Assembly: GCA_017303735.1 (NCBI GenBank)
Contig: JAFLCF010000262.1
Span: 1 to 5,537 of the forward strand
Source: Anaerolineae bacterium
GTDB taxonomy: Bacteria > Chloroflexota > Anaerolineae > Anaerolineales > Villigracilaceae
Length of the DNA stretch: 5,537 nucleotides
Direction: 5' to 3'
The notes below the pieces were generated by a model that ran no database searches, was not told where the DNA came from, and saw only the letters and a list, made by a program, of their open reading frames with translations. The translations under genes were made by a program, and so were the position numbers. Numbering within the stretch: the stretch's first letter is position 1; the number at the start of each line of letters is the position of its first letter. Shown here in pieces: positions 1-5,537 of the stretch.

Positions 1-798
1 GCCACCGAAGATCGCGTGGTCGGAACGCTCGACATTGAAAAAGCCATTCAAAAAGGCGAACGTCACTTTGAACCCGGTGTGTTGGCAGGCGCGAACCGCG
101 GCTTGCTCTACATCGACGAAGTGAACCTGCTCGACGATCACGTGGTGGATATTCTTTTGGACTCTGCCGCCATGGGCGTGAATACGGTGGAGCGCGAAGG
201 CATTTCCTTCGCCCACCCCGCTCGCTTCATTCTCGTTGGGACGATGAATCCTGAAGAAGGAGATCTTCGCCCTCAATTGCTGGATCGCTTCGCCCTCTCG
301 GTGGAGATCGTCGGCATCCGTGAAGCGCGTGAACGCATGAGCATCATGGAACGCAACATTTCGTACGAACGTGATCCCGAAGCCTTCCGCAAGCAATGGC
401 AACCGAAGGAAGATGAACTCTCCGAACAGATTGCCAAAGCCCGCGAACTCGTGGATCAGGTGAAGTACACCACCCGTGATCTTCTCTCCATTGCGGCACT
501 CACCGCCTCTCTCAATGTAGACGGTCACCGTGCGGATATGGTCATCCTCAAAGCTGCCCGCGCTGAAGCTGCATTCGAAGGTCGCACCAAGATCAATGAC
601 CACGATATCGCCCTCGCCGCAGAATTGACCCTGCCGCACCGCATCAAACGCACGCCTTTCCAGCAAGCTGAAATGACCACCGAACAACTGCAAGAACGCA
701 TCGAACAGTTGGCGGGTCAGTCCATGCCGAGTGAAGAGGATGATGATTCCTCCGAGAGCCAGGAAAAAGGCAGCGAAACCGAGGAAAAAAAAACTTAA
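1..798 (+). CDS. chlD: Mg/Co-chelatase AAA+ ATPase (ChlI/BchI-like), zero-frame product of a frameshifted chlD; 5' end missing
   Basis: This is the AAA+ motor that forms the I-D ring of magnesium or cobalt chelatase and drives metal insertion into the tetrapyrrole held by the large subunit (ChlH/BchH or CobN). The frame is open from base 1. The first visible residues, [11 protein letters not shown], match a conserved ChlI block about 95 residues into the family, so Walker A lies outside the window. In visible-residue numbering, Walker B is LLYIDE (35-40), sensor 1 is the Asn of TMNPEEG (83), the arginine finger is in LLDRF (R96), and sensor 2 is in GHRADM (R177). The tail from about residue 240 is a Ser/Glu/Asp-rich linker ending in EEKKT and TAA. 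With the missing part the product would be about 360 residues, the usual ChlI size. The acidic tail is a ChlD feature, and the VWA half continues in the -1 frame. Metal specificity cannot be read from this window. The family call is very secure. Confidence 0.93.
   Translation, partial: ATEDRVVGTLDIEKAIQKGERHFEPGVLAGANRGLLYIDEVNLLDDHVVDILLDSAAMGVNTVEREGISFAHPARFILVGTMNPEEGDLRPQLLDRFALSVEIVGIREARERMSIMERNISYERDPEAFRKQWQPKEDELSEQIAKARELVDQVKYTTRDLLSIAALTASLNVDGHRADMVILKAARAEAAFEGRTKINDHDIALAAELTLPHRIKRTPFQQAEMTTEQLQERIEQLAGQSMPSEEDDDSSESQEKGSETEEKKT
785..798 (+). promoter_or_regulatory. Probable -1 frameshift (recoding) site in chlD: A9 run with A AAA AAA heptamer, then a stop
   Basis: The zero-frame codons are GAG GAA AAA AAA ACT TAA (781-798). 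Nine A residues occupy 785-793, and the heptamer A AAA AAA (786-792) lets two lysine tRNAs re-pair one base back. Reading then continues AAC TTA AAA CTG and so on, with no stop until 1761. The -1 frame has stops at 732, 741 and 744, so the shift must lie between 747 and 795, where this run is the obvious site. A purine-rich AGGAAAAAGG (761-770) ends 15 nt upstream and could act as a Shine-Dalgarno-like stimulator. The only downstream hairpin seen is weak (GACC 815-818 with GGTC 825-828) and 21 nt away. Transcriptional slippage on the A run would have the same effect. A homopolymer sequencing error is possible. No sequence evidence here separates these mechanisms. Confidence 0.72.
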
Positions 799-851
799 AA
801 CTGGAAGATGAGCAGACCGAAGAAGGTCCGCAAGAGGGCAACCCCGAACCG

Positions 852-1763
852 ATGGAAAATCGGGAAGTGTTCGCAAGCAGTAACGCGAACTGGTGGGAAG
901 GCGGACAAAAGGTCAAAGCCGGTGAAACCTTCCAACCGCGCAAGCTCAACACTCCATTAGATAAACTCACTCGCAAGCAGGCGGGCAGACGTTCGCTCAC
1001 CAAGACCGAACGCAAACATGGTCGTTACATCATGGCCCGCCCTGCTGGCGATAACCTGACGGATATTGCCTTCGATGCAACCATCCGCGCAGCCGCCCCA
1101 TTCCAAAAACAACGAACCGAAGAACGCAAGAAACTCGCCTTCTCGATTAAGAAAAGCGACTTGCAACGCAAAGTCCGTGTGAAGCGGGTTGCGAATCTTG
1201 TCTTATTCCTTGTGGATGCTTCATGGTCGATGGCAGTTGCCGAACGCATGAATGCTACGAAGGGTGCTATCCTTTCGTTGCTCACAGATGCCTATCAACG
1301 CCGTGATCGCGTCGGCTTGATCGTCTTCCAGAAAGATCGCGCTACGTTAGTGCTCTCCCCCACCAACTCGGTTCAACTCGCTCAACGCGCCCTGATGGAT
1401 ATTCCCGTCGGCGGCAAGACTCCGCTTTCAGCGGGTTTGTTCATGGCACATGATGTCATCACCCATGAAAAGCACATCCACCCCGATGTGGAGCCGCTGT
1501 TGATCGTCATGACCGACGGCGCGGGCAATGTATCGCTCGGCACATTGCCGCCACAGGAAGAAGGCTTCAAATTTGCAGAAATGATCGCCATGGAAAAGAT
1601 CCGCTCGGTGGTGATCAACATGGAACACGCCGCCTTCGATCAGGGACTCGCCCAACAGTTGGCAGACCACCTCGAAGCGCCCTGCTTCTCGCTCAGCGAA
1701 TTAAAAGCAGAAGTGTTGTATAACGCAGTTGTGGATGAAATGTCCAAGCCGAAGAAGAAGTAG
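852..1763 (+). CDS. chlD: Chelatase subunit D (ChlD/BchD) C-terminal part: acidic linker end and VWA domain
   Basis: This is the VWA half of the medium chelatase subunit, which bridges the AAA+ ring to the metal-inserting subunit. Numbering from the ATG at 852, residues 1-60 are the conserved pre-VWA region (ASSNANWWEGG, then KTERKHGRYI). The VWA domain starts near 113, with MIDAS metal-site motifs DASWSM (122-127), T190 in GGKTPL and D222 in TDGAGN. The ATG is only the first in-frame methionine. No good Shine-Dalgarno precedes it (GAGGG at 834-838 is 13 nt away), and the same frame is open back to 747, encoding acidic residues (EDEQTEEGPQEG) that continue the linker. I therefore infer it is normally translated as a -1 frameshift extension of the AAA+ half: 264 + 323 = 587 visible residues, about 680 in all, as expected for ChlD. 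Independent initiation at 852 is possible but less likely. Confidence 0.9.
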   Translation: MENREVFASSNANWWEGGQKVKAGETFQPRKLNTPLDKLTRKQAGRRSLTKTERKHGRYIMARPAGDNLTDIAFDATIRAAAPFQKQRTEERKKLAFSIKKSDLQRKVRVKRVANLVLFLVDASWSMAVAERMNATKGAILSLLTDAYQRRDRVGLIVFQKDRATLVLSPTNSVQLAQRALMDIPVGGKTPLSAGLFMAHDVITHEKHIHPDVEPLLIVMTDGAGNVSLGTLPPQEEGFKFAEMIAMEKIRSVVINMEHAAFDQGLAQQLADHLEAPCFSLSELKAEVLYNAVVDEMSKPKKK

Positions 1764-1764
1764 G

Positions 1765-1809
1765 AAAAACAAACTTCCGAAGTCTTAAAGACTTCGGAAG
1801 TTTGTTTTT
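1765..1809. terminator. Bidirectional intrinsic terminator between convergent chlD and the small reductase gene
   Basis: A perfect 22-nt inverted repeat pairs 1765-1786 with 1788-1809. In practice this is a stem of about 20 bp with a TTAAA loop. The ends are A5/T5 tracts on both strands, so it can stop transcription from either side. It begins two bases after the chlD stop and ends 17 bases before the stop of the convergent gene. Each arm carries the core ACTTCCGAAGT, itself an odd inverted repeat around a central C. The flank TTTAAGAATCAA (1807-1818) recurs beside the second terminator. Confidence 0.93.
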
Positions 1810-1826
1810 AAGAATCAACTTACTAT

Positions 1827-2456
1827 TTAGTAACTAACCACAGGCAGTTTTCGCAACCACTTTTTCTCAACCAATTCCTTCAAGACAAAATCGGCACCGT
1901 CGGCGCGAGTTATCTGTGTGCCAGAGTCCTTGCCAACATAACCAACGCGATACATGCCTTTACGTTCCCCATCCACCAGGCGCGGATAACGTACCACTGT
2001 CCAGTCTAGGTCTGAGGATTGGATGACATGCACATTCGCGGCGGAATCCAACACAACATCTTTCGCCAACAGGTTGAGCAGAAAGCCGATAAAGTGATCT
2101 ATCAGCTTTGGCTGATCTTCAGGTTGGCGCACCCCCGCCCCGGTCGTGGAAATGAGGCGCCTTATTCCGTGCTTTTTCATCCCTGCTACGATATTTTTTG
2201 CAGAAGTTTCCATCATGTTAGGCACGGGCGGACGAGTTGGTCCCAAGGCACTGATGACCGCCTCATGTCCAGCAATGGCTTGCTCCACAGCGGAAGCGTC
2301 CATGGCGTCACCTTTGAAGATGTTTAGATTTGCATGTTGAAGTTTGAAGGTTTCCGGCGAGCGCACAAAAGCCGTAACATTATGCCCTGCTTGTAATGCC
2401 TGCTCTACTACATTGATTCCTACCCCGCGTGATGCCCCAAAAACAACGATCTTCAT
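1827..2456 (-). CDS. Atypical short-chain dehydrogenase, NAD(P)H-binding reductase (209 aa)
   Basis: This is a soluble, single-domain Rossmann-fold protein of the NAD(P)H-binding atypical SDR group (SDR_a5 / biliverdin-reductase-B-like proteins). The N-terminus MKIVVFGASRGVG carries the GxxGxxG dinucleotide-binding motif (7-13). VRS follows the second strand (31-33), as in NADP-preferring members. GD at 49-50, STTGAG (103-108) and DWTVVRYPRL (151-160) are typical of the family, and there is no classic YxxxK catalytic pair. The ATG at 2456 has a strong Shine-Dalgarno (GAGGAGA, about 6 nt away). It starts 15 bp after the stop of the TetR-type regulator on the same strand, so the two are very probably co-transcribed and controlled by that regulator. 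The substrate is unknown; quinones, flavins or other small electrophiles are guesses. Length is normal and the gene appears intact. Confidence 0.88.
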   Translation of the reverse strand: MKIVVFGASRGVGINVVEQALQAGHNVTAFVRSPETFKLQHANLNIFKGDAMDASAVEQAIAGHEAVISALGPTRPPVPNMMETSAKNIVAGMKKHGIRRLISTTGAGVRQPEDQPKLIDHFIGFLLNLLAKDVVLDSAANVHVIQSSDLDWTVVRYPRLVDGERKGMYRVGYVGKDSGTQITRADGADFVLKELVEKKWLRKLPVVSY

Positions 2457-2471
2457 AACTGTCTCCTCGAA

Positions 2472-3032
2472 TTAATTTGAAATCAATATTTTTAACTGCT
2501 TTGCCACCAATCGCAATGGATCAACCGTATGATGAGTGCGGCTGAGAATGATGCCGCCTTCAACCGATGCAACAATGAAGGTGGCAAGTTCATCAGCTTT
2601 GGATTTTGTGAATCCGCTGTCGATGAGTTTTTCTTTGAACGCTGTTTGCAACATGGAGTAGGATTCGCGGCATGCCAAATTGATCCGCTCTGATTTAGTC
2701 GCTGTTTCCATCGCCACCGCCGTCAGCGGACTGCCCGCCGCATACCCGGAACGCTCCACATTCTCTGCCACCAGCAAAATAAAATCGTGAATGGCTTTTG
2801 CCGCATTCTCACTGCCTTGCAAGTTCACACGGATGCGCTCTGCCGTTGCACGACTTGATTCGAGTACCGCTTCTGAGGTGATCTGTTCCTTGCCGTCAGG
2901 AAAATAATAATAGAGTGAGCCTTTCGGTGCGCCGCTTTCTTTGACGATCTCGTTCAAGCCGGTTCCGTGATAGCCCTGCTTTTCGAGCAGAACACAGGTG
3001 GTTTGTAATATCTGTTCTCGTGCAGTCGACAT
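2472..3032 (-). CDS. TetR/AcrR-family repressor, LmrA/YxaF-like (186 aa)
   Basis: This is a one-component, ligand-sensing DNA-binding repressor. The N-terminal helix-turn-helix spans about residues 8-46, with LNEIVKESGAPKGSLYYYF (26-44) as the recognition region. GAPKGSLYYYFPDGKEQ is characteristic of the LmrA/YxaF branch. The alpha-helical C-terminal domain has the family's G-rich stretch (GYAAGSPLTAVAMET, 96-110) that begins the ligand-binding core. I place the start at the ATG at 3032: GAGG sits 9 nt upstream and the product has the usual TetR length. The nearby in-frame ATG at 3041 abuts that GAGG, and an upstream extension to 3236 would cross the promoter and the divergent gene. It leads an operon with the reductase at 1827-2456 and faces the NmrA-type gene. 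A palindrome inside its own promoter implies autorepression. The inducer is unknown; Bacillus homologues respond to flavonoids. Confidence 0.93.
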   Translation of the reverse strand: MSTAREQILQTTCVLLEKQGYHGTGLNEIVKESGAPKGSLYYYFPDGKEQITSEAVLESSRATAERIRVNLQGSENAAKAIHDFILLVAENVERSGYAAGSPLTAVAMETATKSERINLACRESYSMLQTAFKEKLIDSGFTKSKADELATFIVASVEGGIILSRTHHTVDPLRLVAKQLKILISN

Positions 3033-3069
3033 GACAATCATCCTCTTCCCAAAATTTGAGAGCCCGATT

Positions 3070-3098
3070 ATTATAACGACTGGTCTATATAAAGTCAA
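3070..3098 (-). promoter_or_regulatory. Sigma70-type promoter of the tetR-reductase operon
   Basis: On the - strand, TTGACT (3098-3093) and TATAAT (3075-3070) are separated by exactly 17 bp (3092-3076). This is five of six consensus positions at -35 and six of six at -10. The predicted transcript starts near 3063, leaving a leader of about 30 nt before the ATG at 3032. Confidence 0.85.
3071..3092. promoter_or_regulatory. Candidate LmrA/YxaF-type operator in the divergent promoter region
   Basis: An imperfect 22-bp palindrome, TTATA-ac-GAC-tg-GTC-ta-TATAA, has 8 of 11 symmetric pairs. It covers most of the -10 element and all of the spacer of the tetR promoter, so a bound repressor would block RNA polymerase. 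The + strand reading ATTATAACGACTGGTCTA (3070-3087) agrees at 16 of 18 positions with the Bacillus subtilis LmrA/YxaF box as I recall it (AWTATAtagaNYGgTCTA). Only one such site was seen. It lies 26-47 bp upstream of the NmrA-type gene and could control both directions. Confidence 0.72.
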
Positions 3099-3117
3099 GA
3101 CAGGAGAAAAAAACATC

Positions 3118-3975
3118 ATGTCGTCCCCTATTTTGGTGATTGGTGCGTTGGGAAATGTCGGCGCGGAAGTAGTACGAGAATTGTTGGAAAAGAAAGTTAA
3201 CGTCCGTGCAGCGGATATGAACCCGGAAAAGGTCAAAGCTAAATTCAGTGATTCAGTTCAAGCCGTCAGGTTCGATTTTGCAGATGCGGCTACCTATGAA
3301 GCGACGTTCATCGGTGTCGAGAAAATGTTTCTACTACGCCCGCCTCAGATCGCAGATGTAAAAAAGTATATGTTTCCCGCCATCGACGCGGCAAAACGCG
3401 CAGGCGTGAAGCACGTAGTCTTTCTTTCACTGATTGGTATTGAAAATGCAAAAATTGTCCCCCACTACAAAGTGGAACAATATCTGACGCAATCTGGTTT
3501 TGAGACTACGTTTCTGCGTTGCAGCTTTTTTATGCAAAACTTGAATACCGTCCATCGCACAGAGATCAGGGATAAGAACGAAATTTTCGTTCCAGTCGGC
3601 AACGCCAAAACAAGTTTCATCGACGCACGAGACATTGGCGCAGCCGCTGCCATGACTCTCACCCAGGAAAACCATGCCAATAAAAATTACGACCTGACGG
3701 GCAGCACATCCCTGGATTACTGGCAAGCGACCGACATCATGAGCGAAGTCTTGGGTAGGCAAATCGAATATCGAAACCCAAACCCAATTCACTTCCTGAT
3801 GGAAACTATGCGTCGTGGAACGCCGTTTATCTTTGCACTCGTGCAAATGGGACTATATACATCCACCCGTTTTGGGATGGCGGAGTCTGTGACCGATGAG
3901 GTGGAAAAACTGACAGGTCGGAAGCCAATCTCGTTCAGGCAGTATGTGATGGATTATAAGGAGAGTTGGAACTAA
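3118..3975 (+). CDS. NmrA-type NAD(P)-binding reductase (285 aa)
   Basis: This is a cytoplasmic atypical SDR of the NmrA / quinone-oxidoreductase-2 (QOR2, YtfG-like) type. The Rossmann motif GALGNVG (9-15) binds the dinucleotide, and VRAADMNPEK (29-38) follows the second strand. VFLSLIGIEN (101-110), the Tyr-Lys of PHYKVEQYL (115-123) and LRCSFFMQNL (133-142) are family landmarks, followed by a variable C-terminal substrate lobe (about 195-285). The ATG at 3118 has an AGGAG 11 nt upstream. The frame is open further up, but only by crossing the divergent regulator. The gene shares its 85-bp upstream spacer and the operator with the TetR-type repressor, so it is probably part of the same regulon. 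No convincing -35/-10 pair was found for it; TATATAA at 3086-3092 may be its -10. NAD(P)H-dependent reduction of a quinone or similar electrophile is plausible, but a purely sensory NmrA role cannot be excluded. Confidence 0.88.
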   Translation: MSSPILVIGALGNVGAEVVRELLEKKVNVRAADMNPEKVKAKFSDSVQAVRFDFADAATYEATFIGVEKMFLLRPPQIADVKKYMFPAIDAAKRAGVKHVVFLSLIGIENAKIVPHYKVEQYLTQSGFETTFLRCSFFMQNLNTVHRTEIRDKNEIFVPVGNAKTSFIDARDIGAAAAMTLTQENHANKNYDLTGSTSLDYWQATDIMSEVLGRQIEYRNPNPIHFLMETMRRGTPFIFALVQMGLYTSTRFGMAESVTDEVEKLTGRKPISFRQYVMDYKESWN

Positions 3976-4033
3976 AAAAGACCTCCGAGGTTTCCCCCTT
4001 ACGGGGACAAGTAAAAACCTCGGAGGTCTTTTT
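3975..4033. terminator. Bidirectional intrinsic terminator between convergent NmrA-type and oxidase genes
   Basis: A perfect 19-nt inverted repeat pairs 3975-3993 with 4015-4033, with A5 and T5 ends and the core ACCTCCGAGGT. The apical region holds a small inner hairpin (CCCC at 3995-3998 with GGGG at 4003-4006). The left arm begins on the last base of the NmrA-type stop codon, and the right arm ends two bases before the convergent stop. Architecture and the following TTTAAGAATCAA (4035-4046) match the terminator at 1765-1809. Confidence 0.92.
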
Positions 4034-4035
4034 GT

Positions 4036-5451
4036 TTAAGAATCAAACCCCAACCCCAACGCGTCCAGCGTCTTCAACCAGAGATTTCTCTTGCCCCGAT
4101 TTTGATCGGCTTGCAGCAATGACCATTGGGTGAAGTTGATGATCGGCGAGCGGAACGGTTCCGGTGGGAATGGGAAGGGTTTGGTCTTCACCATTTGCAA
4201 TTCGGTCAGCTCAGTTTTCTCGCCGCTCAACAAATCCAACATCACGCGCGCGCCAAAGCGAGATGTGCCAACTCCCAAGCCGGTGTAGCCCATGGCATAC
4301 ACCAATTTGCCGCCATACGCTTTATCCCAAAAGACGGCATAACGTGAGCAGGTATCGATCACGCCGCCCCAGGCGTGCGTGAAGCGCAGTCCTTGCAGCT
4401 GGGGAAAGGTTTGGAAGAAGTGCTCCGCTAAAAGACCGAAAGAGGCGGGGCGGTTTTCGAGATGCGGGGCAACTTCGTTATTGCGATGATAGATCGCGTC
4501 GAATCCACCCCACAGAATCCGCCCGTCTGATGTCATTTGCGAATAATGAAATTGATTGTTGATGTCGCTCAAACCTTCGCGCCCATACCAGCCGATGGCG
4601 TCGTGTTGAGATTTGGAAAGCGGCTCGGTCATCAACACATAATCATAGACCGGCACCACATACAACCTGAGATGTTTGAGCAAAGGTGGGAAGGCGTTAG
4701 TAGCCAACGCCACTTTACGCGCCGTGACTTGACCCTGCGGTGTTTTGAGAATCAAGTGCTCGCGCTTCTCTTCCAAACCGGTCACTGGGGTGCCCTCAAA
4801 AAAGCGGACACCAAGCTGGAGACATGCCTTCTTTAAACCCCATGCCAAACGTGCCGGGTTGAGCATGGCATTCGACATGTCGATGGCACCTGCCAAAAAT
4901 GTCGGCGAGTTGATACGTGCGCGCATTTCATTTTGATCGAAGAATTGCGCAGGCACATTGTATTTTTTGGCGAGTTCCACTTCTTCATGCAGCTCTGCCA
5001 CTTGATGTTCTTCGTTGGCAATGCCCACTTCTCCCGAGCGGATAAAGTCACAATCGATATTAAACTGCTTGACCGTGGCTTCGATGCCATCGAGATTCTC
5101 ATTGCCCAGTTGAATCAGTTTGGGGAGTTCCTTTGCCCAGCGGCTTCGTCCGTTATCAATGCCATGTGTTATCGAGGCGGCGCAGAAACCGCCGTTCCGT
5201 CCGCTGGCACCGATCGCAACCTCCCCCGCTTCAAGCAGAACAACATCTCGGTTTGGGTCGGCTTGCTTGGCTTGCAGAGCCGTCCATAAACCGGTGAAAC
5301 CTCCGCCAATGATAGCGAGGTCTGTTTGGATCTGAGTTGTAAGAGGTGGGGTTGGTTCTGGTTTGGAGGGGTCGTCCAACCAATAGGGCACGTGCTTCAC
5401 ATCCGCAATTGCCCGCAGACTTTCTGGGCGCGGTGTGTTCGAGAAGAACAT
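4036..5451 (-). CDS. FAD-dependent oxidoreductase, DAO family (PuuB/OrdL-like amine or amino-acid oxidase), 471 aa
   Basis: This is a flavoenzyme of the D-amino-acid oxidase fold (COG0665 type), expected to oxidise a C-N bond of an amine or amino acid to an imine with reduction of FAD. The N-terminal lead PYWLDDP (22-28) precedes the FAD Rossmann motif DLAIIGGGFTG (44-54). E74 in LLEAG would bind the ADP ribose, and GASGRNGG (81-88) is the second FAD contact typical of the family. WGGVID (361-366) and GYTGLGVG (388-395) form the C-terminal flavin site. There is no signal peptide or membrane segment, so it is cytoplasmic. I chose the ATG at 5451 because GGAGA lies at ideal spacing before it. 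A GTG at 5475 would add eight residues but lies inside a hairpin without a clear Shine-Dalgarno. It stands alone on its strand, with only leader sequence upstream. The substrate is unknown; gamma-glutamylputrescine, glycine or sarcosine-like compounds are family possibilities. Confidence 0.9.
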   Translation of the reverse strand: MFFSNTPRPESLRAIADVKHVPYWLDDPSKPEPTPPLTTQIQTDLAIIGGGFTGLWTALQAKQADPNRDVVLLEAGEVAIGASGRNGGFCAASITHGIDNGRSRWAKELPKLIQLGNENLDGIEATVKQFNIDCDFIRSGEVGIANEEHQVAELHEEVELAKKYNVPAQFFDQNEMRARINSPTFLAGAIDMSNAMLNPARLAWGLKKACLQLGVRFFEGTPVTGLEEKREHLILKTPQGQVTARKVALATNAFPPLLKHLRLYVVPVYDYVLMTEPLSKSQHDAIGWYGREGLSDINNQFHYSQMTSDGRILWGGFDAIYHRNNEVAPHLENRPASFGLLAEHFFQTFPQLQGLRFTHAWGGVIDTCSRYAVFWDKAYGGKLVYAMGYTGLGVGTSRFGARVMLDLLSGEKTELTELQMVKTKPFPFPPEPFRSPIINFTQWSLLQADQNRGKRNLWLKTLDALGLGFDS

Positions 5452-5470
5452 TGTGTCTCCGTTTTCGCGG

Positions 5471-5492
5471 TTCACCCGTTTCAGGGGGTGAA
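5471..5492 (-). other. Leader hairpin upstream of the oxidase gene
   Basis: TTCACCC (5471-5477) and GGGTGAA (5486-5492) form a perfect 7-bp inverted repeat with an 8-nt loop. It lies 20 bp upstream of the chosen ATG, before the Shine-Dalgarno, and buries the alternative GTG start. It could be a leader RNA hairpin or a protein-binding palindrome. No function is shown. Confidence 0.4.
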
Positions 5493-5505
5493 GTCATAGA
5501 GTGAA

Positions 5506-5527
5506 GATAGTGTAACGGGAGACTATC
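5506..5527. repeat. Short inverted repeat upstream of the oxidase gene
   Basis: GATAGT (5506-5511) and ACTATC (5522-5527) are perfect 6-bp arms around a 10-nt spacer, in the presumed promoter region of the oxidase gene. The arm spacing (16 bp start to start) would suit a dimeric regulator, but the match is short enough to arise by chance. No clear -35/-10 pair was found in 5476-5537. Confidence 0.3.
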
Positions 5528-5537
5528 AGATTCGTCA

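Noticed and set aside
815..828. GACC/GGTC hairpin as a frameshift stimulator
   Set aside because: It has only four base pairs and starts 21 nt after the slippery run, farther than the usual spacing of about 5-9 nt, so I do not annotate it as functional.
644..1670. Several - strand open frames across the chelatase region
   Set aside because: They are shadows of the chlD coding frames, with low-complexity or Arg/Ser-rich translations and no recognisable domain.
852..1763. The VWA reading frame as an independent gene starting at ATG 852
   Set aside because: There is no good Shine-Dalgarno, and the same frame upstream (747-851) is open and encodes matching acidic linker. A frameshift-joined ChlD explains this better, although internal initiation is not excluded.
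1..1763. Calling chlD a decayed pseudogene
   Set aside because: Both halves keep all the conserved motifs I can see, there is a single frame change, and it lies in a slippery A run. Decay would not be expected to leave such a clean pattern.
2998..3117. Upstream extension of the NmrA-type gene to 2998
   Set aside because: The added residues overlap the regulator on the other strand and are not Rossmann-like. The conserved first strand follows directly after the ATG at 3118, which has an AGGAG.
3033..3236. N-terminal extension of the TetR regulator to 3236
   Set aside because: It would cover its own promoter, operator and the start of the divergent gene. TetR proteins begin with a short lead before the HTH, matching the start at 3032.
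4126..5335. + strand open frames opposite the FAD oxidase
   Set aside because: They lie entirely inside a well-supported DAO-family gene on the other strand and show no domain or ribosome site of their own.

Overview
The window looks bacterial. It has compact genes, Shine-Dalgarno sites, a sigma70-type promoter and two strong hairpin terminators, with roughly half G+C. No rRNA or other marker gene is present, so taxonomy is a guess. The chelatase type, the LmrA-like regulator and the terminator style would fit a non-phototrophic Chloroflexota (Anaerolineae-like) genome, but this is not proven.

Left part (1-1763, + strand): the 3' portion of a magnesium/cobalt chelatase gene. A ChlI/BchI-type AAA+ ATPase reads in one frame into an acidic linker and stops at 796-798. 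A von Willebrand A (VWA) domain of ChlD/BchD type continues in the -1 frame. The frames meet at a run of nine A residues (785-793) that contains an in-frame A AAA AAA heptamer. Slippage by -1 there would give a full ChlD-type AAA+/linker/VWA protein, and normal termination gives a ChlI-sized ATPase. This is the arrangement described for chlD genes that make both the small and medium chelatase subunits from one gene by programmed frameshifting, often as partners of CobN. It is the most interesting feature of the window. A sequencing error in the A run is the main alternative.

Middle part (1765-3975): after a bidirectional terminator come two genes on the - strand, a LmrA/YxaF-like TetR regulator followed 15 bp later by a small NAD(P)-binding reductase. 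An NmrA-type NAD(P)-binding reductase is divergently transcribed on the + strand. The 85-bp divergent spacer holds a near-consensus promoter for the regulator, with a palindromic operator lying across its -10 element and spacer. The operator matches 16 of 18 positions of the Bacillus LmrA/YxaF box as I remember it. This looks like a small autoregulated redox or detoxification module.

Right part (3975-5537): a second bidirectional terminator separates the NmrA gene from a convergent - strand gene for a DAO/PuuB-like FAD-dependent amine or amino-acid oxidase. Its leader contains a 7-bp hairpin and a further inverted repeat. The two terminators share their architecture and a 12-nt flank, which suggests a dispersed element. 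There is no gene-free stretch above 300 bases, and I saw no RNA gene, CRISPR array or insertion sequence.
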